From contig DWZY01000332.1 in assembly GCA_019117325.1 (NCBI GenBank), positions 1-9,743 of the forward strand: 9,743 bases of DNA, written 5' to 3'. This DNA comes from Candidatus Brevibacterium intestinigallinarum. GTDB lineage: Bacteria > Actinomycetota > Actinomycetes > Actinomycetales > Brevibacteriaceae. Position 1 is the stretch's first letter, and every line of letters starts with the position of its first letter. Under the pieces are notes generated by a model. The model did not search any database. It saw only the letters and a list, made by a program, of their open reading frames with translations, and was not told the DNA's origin. This document shows, one piece after another, positions 1-5,641 of the stretch. Made by a program: the position numbers and the translations under genes.

Positions 1-332
1 ATCCGGATGCGACGGCGCGCATCGCCCACGCGAGGGTCCACTACGCGGAGCGCAACGATGCCGTCGCGCGGATCCTCACCGACAGCGGGTTGCCGACGGC
101 TGCCGGTGACGGACTGAGCCTGTGGGTCGGACTGCCGGTCCCCGCGCAGTCCGTGCGCCGGTCGCTGGCCGCCCGCGGCTGGCTGGTGCGCGCCGGCGAT
201 GACTTCCGCGTCGAGGACCCGGACGCGGTCTCCAGCAGGCTGCGGATCACGGCCCACGCCCTCACGGACGCCGAGGCCGCCCGACTGGCCGCCGACCTCG
301 TCGCCTCCGTGGAGGAAGCACGGCAGGAGTGA
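1..332 (+). CDS. C-terminal part of a PLP-dependent aminotransferase-fold protein, probably MocR/PtsJ-type GntR regulator (5' truncated)
   Basis: An open frame enters from the left edge (first full codon at position 3) and stops with TGA at 330-332, giving about 109 residues. The visible part begins PDATARIAHARVHYAERND, runs through GDGLSLWVGLP and RGWLVRAGDDFRV, and ends with SSRLRITAHALTD before an Ala/Glu-rich helix. This order (a helix with HYxxRN, a 'GDGLxLWV' strand, 'GWxVRxGxxF', then 'LRIT') matches the small C-terminal domain of fold-type I aminotransferases as found in MocR-type regulators such as PtsJ. There, an N-terminal GntR winged helix is fused to an aminotransferase domain that senses PLP. 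The PLP lysine and any DNA-binding domain lie outside the window, so a plain class I/II aminotransferase remains possible. The stop is followed by a separate promoter, so it is probably not co-transcribed with the phosphate permease gene by design. Confidence 0.72.
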   Translation, partial: PDATARIAHARVHYAERNDAVARILTDSGLPTAAGDGLSLWVGLPVPAQSVRRSLAARGWLVRAGDDFRVEDPDAVSSRLRITAHALTDAEAARLAADLVASVEEARQE

Positions 333-342
333 GCACGTCCAC

Positions 343-360
343 ATTCACCAACAGGTGAAT
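343..360. promoter_or_regulatory. 18-nt palindrome, candidate operator ahead of the phosphate permease gene
   Basis: The sequence ATTCACC-AACA-GGTGAAT is a perfect 7-bp inverted repeat around a 4-nt centre. It lies in the short gap after the upstream stop codon and overlaps the -35 element and part of the spacer of the predicted promoter, which is where a repressor or activator would bind. TTCACC recalls the GTTCACC core of actinobacterial PhoP boxes. Those are tandem direct repeats, however, and this site is an inverted repeat, so PhoP control is only a guess. It has no T-tract and does not look like a terminator. Confidence 0.45.
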
Positions 361-373
361 ATGTGCGTACGAT
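344..373 (+). promoter_or_regulatory. Predicted promoter for the pit transcription unit
   Basis: TTCACC at 344-349 (4 of 6 matches to TTGACA) and TACGAT at 368-373 (4 of 6 matches to TATAAT, with the conserved first, second and last bases) are separated by 18 nt. Transcription would start near 380, leaving an untranslated leader of about 80 nt before the GTG at 463. This rests on pattern matching only. Confidence 0.4.
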
Positions 374-452
374 GAGGTGTCCTCGCAGTGAATGCGACGC
401 ATCCGCGGGCCGCTCGCACGGGAGGTCGCGCACCGCACGGTCCCTCCTACCC

Positions 453-456
453 AAGG
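453..456 (+). promoter_or_regulatory. Ribosome binding site supporting the GTG start at 463
   Basis: AAGG at 453-456 lies 6 nt before GTG 463. A competing GTG at 388 has a GAGGTG at 374-379, 8 nt upstream. Choosing 388 would add 25 basic, proline-rich residues before the first membrane helix, which PiT proteins do not normally carry. Confidence 0.45.
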
Positions 457-462
457 CAGTTC

Positions 463-1653
463 GTGGAAGTCATCACTCTCACCGTCGTGCTGGTCATCGC
501 ACTCGCACTCTTCTTCGACTTCACCAACGGCTTCCACGACACCGCGAACGCGATGGCGACGCCCATCGCGACGGGTGCCCTCAAGCCCAAGACGGCCGTC
601 GCTCTGGCCGCCATCCTCAACCTCATCGGTGCGCTCCTGTCAACGGAGGTCGCGAAGACCGTCTCCGGCGGCATCATCCACGAGGAGCAGATCAGCGCGG
701 ACTTCTTCCCGTTCGTCATCTTCGCGGGCCTCATCGGCGCGATCTTCTGGAACATGCTCACGTGGCTGCTGGGACTGCCGTCGAGCTCCTCGCACGCGCT
801 GTTCGGCGGTCTGCTGGGCGCGACGATCATCGGAGTGGGCTATGCCTCGGTGAACGTGCCGGGCGTCCTGTCGAAGATCATCCTGCCGGCGCTCCTGTCA
901 CCGCTGACCGCCGCGGTCGTGGCCTTCGTCGCGACCAAGATCGCCTACGCCATGACGCGCCGGTACGACCGCAAGCCCAACGGTCGCGACGGGTTCCGCC
1001 GGGGCCAGATCTTCACCTCCTCCCTGGTCGCCCTGGCGCACGGCACGAACGACGCGCAGAAGACGATGGGCATCATCACGCTGCTGCTCATCACGGTGGG
1101 CTGGCAGTCCGCGGCCCATCACGAGCCCCAGCTGTGGGTCGTGCTCTCCTGCGCGATCACGATCGCCCTGGGCACGTACATGGGCGGCTGGCGCATCATC
1201 CGCACCCTGGGCCGGGGGCTCACGGAGGTCCGGCCCGCCCAGGGCTTCGCGGCGGAGACCGCGACGGGCGCCACGATCCTCGTCTCCTCGGCCCTGGGCT
1301 TCGCCCTGTCGACGACGCAGGTGGCGTCCGGGTCCGTCATCGGCTCCGGCTTGGGACGCCGCGGCTCCGTCGTCAAGTGGTCGACGGCCGGGAAGATCGT
1401 CTCCGGCTGGCTGCTCACGCTGCCGGCCGCCGGACTCGTGGGAGCGCTCGCGACGCTCGTCATCATGTGGGTGGGCCCGTGGGGCCTCCTGCTGGATGCC
1501 GTGGTCGCCGCGGCGATCGTCCTCGCACTCTTCATGCGGTCGCTCGCCAGCCGGGTCGACCACGCCAACGCGCTGAGCGACGTCGCGGAATCCGGCCACG
1601 CGGTGGACATCAAGGGCCGTGAGGCGAAGGGCAAGGAGACCGATCGCGCATGA
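463..1653 (+). CDS. pit: PiT-family inorganic phosphate permease
   Basis: This encodes a 396-residue integral membrane protein of the PiT/PHO4 family (PF01384), which takes up inorganic phosphate, in bacteria usually as a metal-phosphate complex driven by the proton gradient. The duplicated family signatures are present. The N-terminal one is FDFTNGFHDTANAM (about residues 18-31), and its C-terminal counterpart is ALAHGTNDAQKTMG (about 190-203). Also visible are SSSSHALFGG (107-116), LSTTQVASGSVIGSG (282-296) and about ten hydrophobic segments. A basic loop, RRYDRKPNGRDGFRRG (about 166-181), separates the two halves. The usual LSTTH motif reads LSTTQ here. I chose GTG 463 because translation then begins right at the first helix (MEVITLTVVLV) with AAGG upstream; GTG 388 is the alternative. 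The gene ends in an ATGA overlap with the next gene, so the two are translationally coupled. Confidence 0.93.
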   Translation: MEVITLTVVLVIALALFFDFTNGFHDTANAMATPIATGALKPKTAVALAAILNLIGALLSTEVAKTVSGGIIHEEQISADFFPFVIFAGLIGAIFWNMLTWLLGLPSSSSHALFGGLLGATIIGVGYASVNVPGVLSKIILPALLSPLTAAVVAFVATKIAYAMTRRYDRKPNGRDGFRRGQIFTSSLVALAHGTNDAQKTMGIITLLLITVGWQSAAHHEPQLWVVLSCAITIALGTYMGGWRIIRTLGRGLTEVRPAQGFAAETATGATILVSSALGFALSTTQVASGSVIGSGLGRRGSVVKWSTAGKIVSGWLLTLPAAGLVGALATLVIMWVGPWGLLLDAVVAAAIVLALFMRSLASRVDHANALSDVAESGHAVDIKGREAKGKETDRA

Positions 1654-1973
1654 TCGACTGGATCGCATTCCTCGAGGTGTTCCTCGTCTCGCTCGCGTGC
1701 GCCGCGACCGGCGTGTTCTTCTACGCGCTGGGACTGCGCCTGCTGGTGTCCGGCGGGCGCCCGCCCGTCGTGCCTCCGGCAGAGTTCCCCGACGCGATCG
1801 CCGTCCGGTCGGAGAAGCAGGCGGCGAAGATCGAGCGGAAGGTCGAGAAGGTCATGCAGCGGACGCCGCTCACGCCCGCGCAGCAGAGGGGCCGCCTCCT
1901 GTGCGCCTACGCGTGCTTCGGCGTCTGCGCGCTCGCGGTGCTGGGCGCGGTCGTGTACCTCGTCGTCTACTGA
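1650..1973 (+). CDS. Small two-helix membrane protein coupled to the phosphate permease
   Basis: This is a 107-residue protein of unknown function. It has one hydrophobic helix at about residues 6-32 and a second at about 83-105. Between them lies a soluble stretch that starts proline-rich (GGRPPVVPPAEFP) and becomes a charged helix with alternating Lys/Glu (SEKQAAKIERKVEKVMQ, about 54-70), possibly a short coiled coil. There is no signal-peptide cleavage site or catalytic motif. The ATG at 1650 overlaps the permease TGA as ATGA, and AAGGAG at 1633-1638 lies 11 nt upstream, so it is expected to be made together with PiT. I infer a PiT accessory or regulatory partner, perhaps a small counterpart of the PhoU-like or Pit-accessory proteins of other bacteria, but no homology to those was seen. 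The protein ends at the hydrophobic tail YLVVY. Confidence 0.8.
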   Translation: MIDWIAFLEVFLVSLACAATGVFFYALGLRLLVSGGRPPVVPPAEFPDAIAVRSEKQAAKIERKVEKVMQRTPLTPAQQRGRLLCAYACFGVCALAVLGAVVYLVVY

Positions 1974-2000
1974 GCCGCCGCCCCCTCAGCCGTCGCGCAG

Positions 2001-3620
2001 TCAGCCCCGGGTGAGTGATGCGTGCGTCGTGAGCGCCTGCTGGTCGGTCATCGACGCGACATAGTCGAGAATCGCCCGCGACCGGCCCTGGCGGCGCAGA
2101 CCGGCCTCGTCCGCCGGTCCCAGGAGCAGATCCGGTCGGCGCCTCGACAGCGCGATCGTCGCCTCCGTCGTGTGCTCGACCCACTCGAGCAGTCGCCTGG
2201 GGGCCCGCGAGGCATCGACGGGGTCGGACAGCCACGCGTCGAAGCCGCGCACCAGGTCCTCGAGGACGCGCTGCTGGCCGCGCTGCGCCAGCGCGATGTC
2301 CGGCAGGTCCAGCACGAAGCGCGCGTGGACGAACTTGAGGACCAGCACCTCGTGCCACCCGCGCCGGTCCAGGCGCACGTGACCGCTGCGCACGTGCGGG
2401 TCCGCCTCGACGACGACGCTGCTGCGCAGCCTCTCGATCCAGCGCCGGGTGAAGGCGGACACCTTCCGCTCCGCATCACCGCCCCCGTCGTACGGCCGCA
2501 TGAGGAGGTCGTCGCCCAGATCCGCGCTCACCCGGCGGACCGCGTCTGCGAACACCTCACTGTCCGCGACCCACGGATCCTTGAGCAGAGTGTCGCGGCG
2601 CAAGAGCTCGAGCGAGACCCCGGGCTCGCGCCAGCGCGCCCGCAGATCCGCGAGGTCCGCCTCGCGGAGATCACCGGCGGCGGCGAGCCAGCTGTGGAAC
2701 TCGCCGGCGACCTCGGCCTGCTGGAGCACACCGGCCCGGACGAAGTCGTCGAGGTCGTGGACTGCGTAGGCGATGTCGTCCGCCAGATCCATGATCGCGC
2801 AGTCGACGGTCTGGCGATGCTCCCCGATCGCGGGGAACGCCGCGAGCACGTCCGCCATCTCCTCGGCCTCGAGGGCGTAGGCGGAGAACTTGACCGCGCC
2901 TCCGGCGGGGTCCAGGCCCACGCCGCGCGGGCGCTCGGCCGCAGGGAGCCGATCGAGGCTCACACCGGCCCAGCGCCCCCGCGTCCACGGGTACTTGAGG
3001 ACGGAGGCGCGGACCGCCGCGGTGAGGTTGAGGCCGGGGAACTCGCGCCCCAGGGTGTCGAGCGAGGTGAGGATCCGGAAGGTCTGCGCGTTGCCCTCGA
3101 ATCCCTCCGGCAGACCCAGCTCCGTGCGGGCCAGGCGGTCCAGCGTCCTCTCGCCCAGATGGCCGAACGGCGGGTGTCCCAGGTCGTGCGCGTGAGCCGC
3201 GGACTGGGAGACGATCGTGTCGCACCCGCCCAGGCGCTCCAGCACCTGCCCCACGGGATCAGGATCTGCGCCGCCAGTCGTCGTGGCCGTCCGGTGCTGC
3301 GCCAGGCGAGCGGCGAGATTGGCCGCGATGACGCGTGCGACCGCGCTGACCTTGAGCGAATGGGTGAGCCGGTTGTGCATGATGGGCCCGACCCCGGACT
3401 GCGGCACCACCTGGGTCACCGCGGACAGCCGGCCGAAGTAGGGGGAGAAGCGCAGGCGCTCCAGATCGATCCGATACTCGTGGACCTCGGACGGGGAGCG
3501 CGGGTCCGCTGCCCGCTCCTCCTCTGCCTCGGACCGGTGCTGCGAGCGGATGTCCTCGGGATGCCTGCGATCCAGCCGTGCATCTCCGGAACTGCGTGTG
3601 GAGGTGACCATACGCGTCAT
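2001..3620 (-). CDS. dgt: Deoxyguanosinetriphosphate triphosphohydrolase-like protein (HD domain)
   Basis: This encodes a 539-residue cytoplasmic HD-superfamily enzyme of the dGTPase family, which hydrolyses dNTPs to the deoxynucleoside and tripolyphosphate. The metal-site motifs come in order: RLTHSLKV (84-91, His87), AAHAHDLGHPPFGHLGE (141-157, His145-Asp146, then His149 and Glu157), FEGNAQTFRIL (174-184) and MDLADDIAYAVHDLDD (277-292, Asp281/282). The N-terminal 45 residues are polar and probably disordered. The core begins EYRIDLERLRFSPYFGRLSAVTQVV, unlike the shorter Dgt usually found next to dnaG in actinobacteria. This is therefore likely a second paralogue of the long subfamily. ATG 3620 lies 13 nt after the stop of the oxidoreductase gene; ATG 3611 is an in-frame alternative. 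Neither has a clear Shine-Dalgarno, which suggests translational coupling. It is the last gene of the minus-strand run and converges on the pit unit. Confidence 0.9.
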   Translation of the reverse strand: MTRMVTSTRSSGDARLDRRHPEDIRSQHRSEAEEERAADPRSPSEVHEYRIDLERLRFSPYFGRLSAVTQVVPQSGVGPIMHNRLTHSLKVSAVARVIAANLAARLAQHRTATTTGGADPDPVGQVLERLGGCDTIVSQSAAHAHDLGHPPFGHLGERTLDRLARTELGLPEGFEGNAQTFRILTSLDTLGREFPGLNLTAAVRASVLKYPWTRGRWAGVSLDRLPAAERPRGVGLDPAGGAVKFSAYALEAEEMADVLAAFPAIGEHRQTVDCAIMDLADDIAYAVHDLDDFVRAGVLQQAEVAGEFHSWLAAAGDLREADLADLRARWREPGVSLELLRRDTLLKDPWVADSEVFADAVRRVSADLGDDLLMRPYDGGGDAERKVSAFTRRWIERLRSSVVVEADPHVRSGHVRLDRRGWHEVLVLKFVHARFVLDLPDIALAQRGQQRVLEDLVRGFDAWLSDPVDASRAPRRLLEWVEHTTEATIALSRRRPDLLLGPADEAGLRRQGRSRAILDYVASMTDQQALTTHASLTRG

Positions 3621-3633
3621 TCAAGCACGCGGG

Positions 3634-4668
3634 TCACGCCTCCACGCGCAGGCTGGCCAGCAGGCGGTCGGAGTGGGCGCCGCCCGCGGGATCGGACACG
3701 CCGCCCGTCAGCAGCAGTTCGTCCGCTCCGGTCCAGCGCACGATCGCGGTGAGCCGCTCCTGGACCTGCTCCGGAGTGCCGTGCACGGTCTGTGCGAGTG
3801 CCCGTTCGACGCGTGCGGCCTGCTGCCGGGTGAGCCGCGTGACGTCGAGCTCCTCCGCGGGCCGCAGCGGATCGAACGACCCCGTCGAGCGGGACAGGGC
3901 CGTGGCCCAGGCCTCCGGCAGGGCGAGATGCCGCGCAGCCTCGGGCGTGTCCGCGACGACGACCGGGACGCTGACGGTCACCCGTGGCACCGGGCAGTGC
4001 GCCGACGGACGGAATGTTCGGCGGTAGTCGGCCAGGCCGCTGTGGTCCGAACGGCCTCGGCGGGGTGCGGCCGCATCCTCCGGCGGATGGATGGAGGGCC
4101 CTCCCACGACGGCGCCGAGGCCGGAGCCGGCCGCCAGCGGCAGGCGGGCTCCGCCGGTGAGGACGTGGAGTCGCGCGGGCGTCGTGGGCTCCGGGCGCAG
4201 CGTGACCGGGCTGGCACCGCCCAGGGCCTCGAGGATCCGGGTGACATCGTCTCCGAAGCGGTCGGCGGCGTCGTCGGACTGCAGCAGGACCCGGCGGACG
4301 GCGGACGTGAAGCCGAGGCTGGCTCCCAGGCCCCAGTCCAGCCGGTCCGGGTGGAGTGCGGTGAGGACCGCGATCGCCTCGGCGATGATGAACGGCGGGT
4401 GGGCCGGGACCATGATGCCGCCCGTTCCCACGCGCATGCGGCTCGTCGCACCGGCGATCGCGGCGGCCAGGACGGTCGGAGCGGAGCCGGCGATGCCGGG
4501 GACGGCGTGATGCTCGGCCACCCAGAATCCGTGGAAGCCCAGGTCCTCGGCGGCGCGGGCGCGCTCGACGACCTCCGTCAGGATCGTCGCATCCGGCACA
4601 CCCGTGCGGGTGAGCGCCCGATCGAGGAGGGAGAGGGGAATCGCTGAGGCTGCGGGGGAGTCAGTCAC
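3634..4668 (-). CDS. LLM-class flavin-dependent oxidoreductase, MsnO8-like
   Basis: This encodes about 344 residues of a luciferase-like monooxygenase TIM barrel (PF00296), using FMN/F420-type flavin for an unknown substrate. Diagnostic stretches are AIPLSLLDRA at the N-terminus, AEDLGFHGFWVAEHH (about 40-54), SRMRVGTGGIMVPAHPP (about 76-92) and LHPDRLDWGLGASLG (about 105-119). Near the C-terminus is HGTPEQVQERLTAIVRWTGADELLLTGG. The order is that of the MsnO8 subgroup, where the name comes from a biosynthetic enzyme and does not fix the substrate. I prefer GTG 4668 (MTDSPAAS...), which overlaps the preceding stop by 8 nt. GTG 4680 in the same frame would add MNPP and overlap by 20 nt; neither has a good Shine-Dalgarno. 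It lies between the PF04020 membrane gene and dgt in a tightly packed operon. Compared with family members, the middle region (about residues 150-230) seems shortened and Ala/Pro-rich. Confidence 0.85.
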   Translation of the reverse strand: MTDSPAASAIPLSLLDRALTRTGVPDATILTEVVERARAAEDLGFHGFWVAEHHAVPGIAGSAPTVLAAAIAGATSRMRVGTGGIMVPAHPPFIIAEAIAVLTALHPDRLDWGLGASLGFTSAVRRVLLQSDDAADRFGDDVTRILEALGGASPVTLRPEPTTPARLHVLTGGARLPLAAGSGLGAVVGGPSIHPPEDAAAPRRGRSDHSGLADYRRTFRPSAHCPVPRVTVSVPVVVADTPEAARHLALPEAWATALSRSTGSFDPLRPAEELDVTRLTRQQAARVERALAQTVHGTPEQVQERLTAIVRWTGADELLLTGGVSDPAGGAHSDRLLASLRVEA

Positions 4669-5080
4669 GGGCGGGTTCACGGCGGGTGTCCGGCAGCAGC
4701 CAGCCCAGGAGGGCGGAGACGATCGCGACGATGATCGCGGCGAGCACGGCGGACCAGAAGAAGCTGTCGATGCTCAGCACGAACGGGGTGAATTCCGACA
4801 GCCAGCCGGTCAGCGCCAGCATGAGCGCGTTCACGATGATCGAGAAGAGGCCCAGGGTCAGGCACGTCAGGGGCGTGGACACGAACGACACGATGGGCTT
4901 GACCAGTGCATTGACCAGCCCGAATACCGCTGCGATGCAGGCGTAGGCGACGAGCGTCGCCGGTGTGGCCCCGATCGAGGCCGCCAGGGATGCGCTGCCT
5001 GCGATGGTGACGCCCGGCAGGAGGACGACGGCCGCTGCGAGCGCCAGCGCGTTGACGAGGATGCGGACGAGGAATCTCAT
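4661..5080 (-). CDS. PF04020 (YvlD / 'phage holin family 4') integral membrane protein
   Basis: This 139-residue protein has four hydrophobic helices, at about residues 5-26, 41-60, 68-92 and 105-129. The central signature AVFGLVNALVKPIVSFVSTPLTCLTLGLFSIIVNALMLALTGWL (about 51-94) is typical of PF04020. In many bacteria this family consists of short chromosomal membrane proteins such as YvlD of Bacillus, linked to envelope stress; the database label 'phage holin' is historical and there is no phage gene nearby. The first helix follows basic residues (MRFLVR), and the tail DTRREPARD is polar and probably cytoplasmic. ATG 5080 starts 9 nt after the stop of the upstream small gene. The 3' end overlaps the oxidoreductase start, so the genes are probably one operon. 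Its role here is unknown. Confidence 0.88.
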   Translation of the reverse strand: MRFLVRILVNALALAAAVVLLPGVTIAGSASLAASIGATPATLVAYACIAAVFGLVNALVKPIVSFVSTPLTCLTLGLFSIIVNALMLALTGWLSEFTPFVLSIDSFFWSAVLAAIIVAIVSALLGWLLPDTRREPARD

Positions 5081-5089
5081 GCGGCCACA

Positions 5090-5431
5090 CTAGGCGCCGC
5101 GGCTGACAGATCCCTCCGCCAGGCGCGCGGCGACGTCGTCGAGCACCCGCTGGGCCATCGAGGCGTTCTTCTTGCGGTCCATGAGCGCCCGGGGCGCGTC
5201 CGGCAGCCCGTCGACGACCAGTCGGAGGATGGCCCCCTCGCCATCGGGGACGATCTGCGCGGTCATGATGTGACCCCACGAGAAGAGCGACTTCTTCGTC
5301 TGCCACACGAGTGAGAGCTGCGCGTCGTCGCGGTCGATGACGCGGACCGCGGTCTGCGTCTGCGCATCGACTGCCTGGTGGACAGCGGCGGCGGGGACGT
5401 CGAACCGACGCTCTGCGTGCTGCGCGGACAT
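5090..5431 (-). CDS. Small conserved-looking protein of unknown function, possibly SRPBCC-like
   Basis: This is a 113-residue cytoplasmic protein, first gene of the minus-strand run. It begins MSAQHAERRFDVPAAAVHQAV, a strand and helix like the start of START/SRPBCC ('polyketide cyclase-like') folds. It continues with a strand (AQLSLVWQTKKSLFSWGHIMTAQIVPDGEGAILRLVVDGLPDAP, about 37-80) and ends in a helix (SMAQRVLDDVAARLAEG, about 91-107). The alternating strands and final helix fit a small ligand-binding barrel, but no catalytic motif is visible and the assignment is inference from fold pattern. ATG 5431 is chosen over the longer frame from 5500 because a near-perfect Shine-Dalgarno (AGAAGGAG) lies 6 nt upstream. 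The longer frame would add arginine-rich residues that look like translated intergenic DNA. Confidence 0.8.
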   Translation of the reverse strand: MSAQHAERRFDVPAAAVHQAVDAQTQTAVRVIDRDDAQLSLVWQTKKSLFSWGHIMTAQIVPDGEGAILRLVVDGLPDAPRALMDRKKNASMAQRVLDDVAARLAEGSVSRGA

Positions 5432-5437
5432 GAGGGG

Positions 5438-5445
5438 CTCCTTCT
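5438..5445 (-). promoter_or_regulatory. Strong Shine-Dalgarno fixing the start at 5431
   Basis: On the minus strand the sequence reads AGAAGGAG, followed by 6 nt and then ATG at 5431. It is the strongest ribosome binding site in the window and rules out the upstream in-frame start at 5500. Confidence 0.8.
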
Positions 5446-5626
5446 GCAGTGCGCGGCGCACCGGACGCCGCGAGTGATCCCAGACTAGGACGGTCCGCAC
5501 CCGTCATCGGGGCGCGCGCTGTCTCAGATCTGCCACATGCGTCCCGGACCCGGCACGGTGTGCGAAGATATCGACCGCCGCCATCGCAGTCGGCACGGCC
5601 GCACTGCGGACGAATGCAAGTGAAGC
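5446..5626. other. Divergent intergenic region
   Basis: This stretch separates the minus-strand four-gene run from the acyl-CoA synthetase gene and should hold both promoters. An 8-bp palindrome CAGATCTG lies at 5525-5532. The most AT-rich spot is GAAGATATC around 5564-5572, a possible melting region, and on the minus strand TAGTCT (5487-5482) is a possible -10 element. I could not pair either with a convincing -35 hexamer, so no promoter is called. Confidence 0.5.
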
Positions 5627-5632
5627 GAGGAG
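5627..5632 (+). promoter_or_regulatory. Shine-Dalgarno for the acyl-CoA synthetase GTG start
   Basis: GAGGAG lies 9 nt before GTG 5642. It decides for this GTG start and the N-terminus MTARTIPDRTLSY. Confidence 0.7.
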
Positions 5633-5641
5633 TACGACGAC

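Noticed and set aside
388..462. GTG 388 as the start of the phosphate permease
   Set aside because: It has a plausible GAGGTG upstream but would add 25 basic, proline-rich residues ahead of the first helix, unlike the family; GTG 463 with AAGG fits better. Not fully excluded.
1970..1989. CTGAG/CTCAG inverted repeat after the small membrane protein as a terminator
   Set aside because: Only five base pairs with a 10-nt loop and no T-tract; it overlaps the stop codon and is likely chance.
2022..3752. 576-codon open frame on the plus strand opposite dgt
   Set aside because: Its product is Arg/Gln/Asp-rich with no recognisable motif, while the minus strand carries all the dGTPase motifs. Long antisense frames are expected in high-GC DNA.
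4661..5080. 'Phage holin' label as a sign of a prophage
   Set aside because: PF04020 proteins are common chromosomal membrane proteins, and no phage structural, lysis or integrase gene is present.
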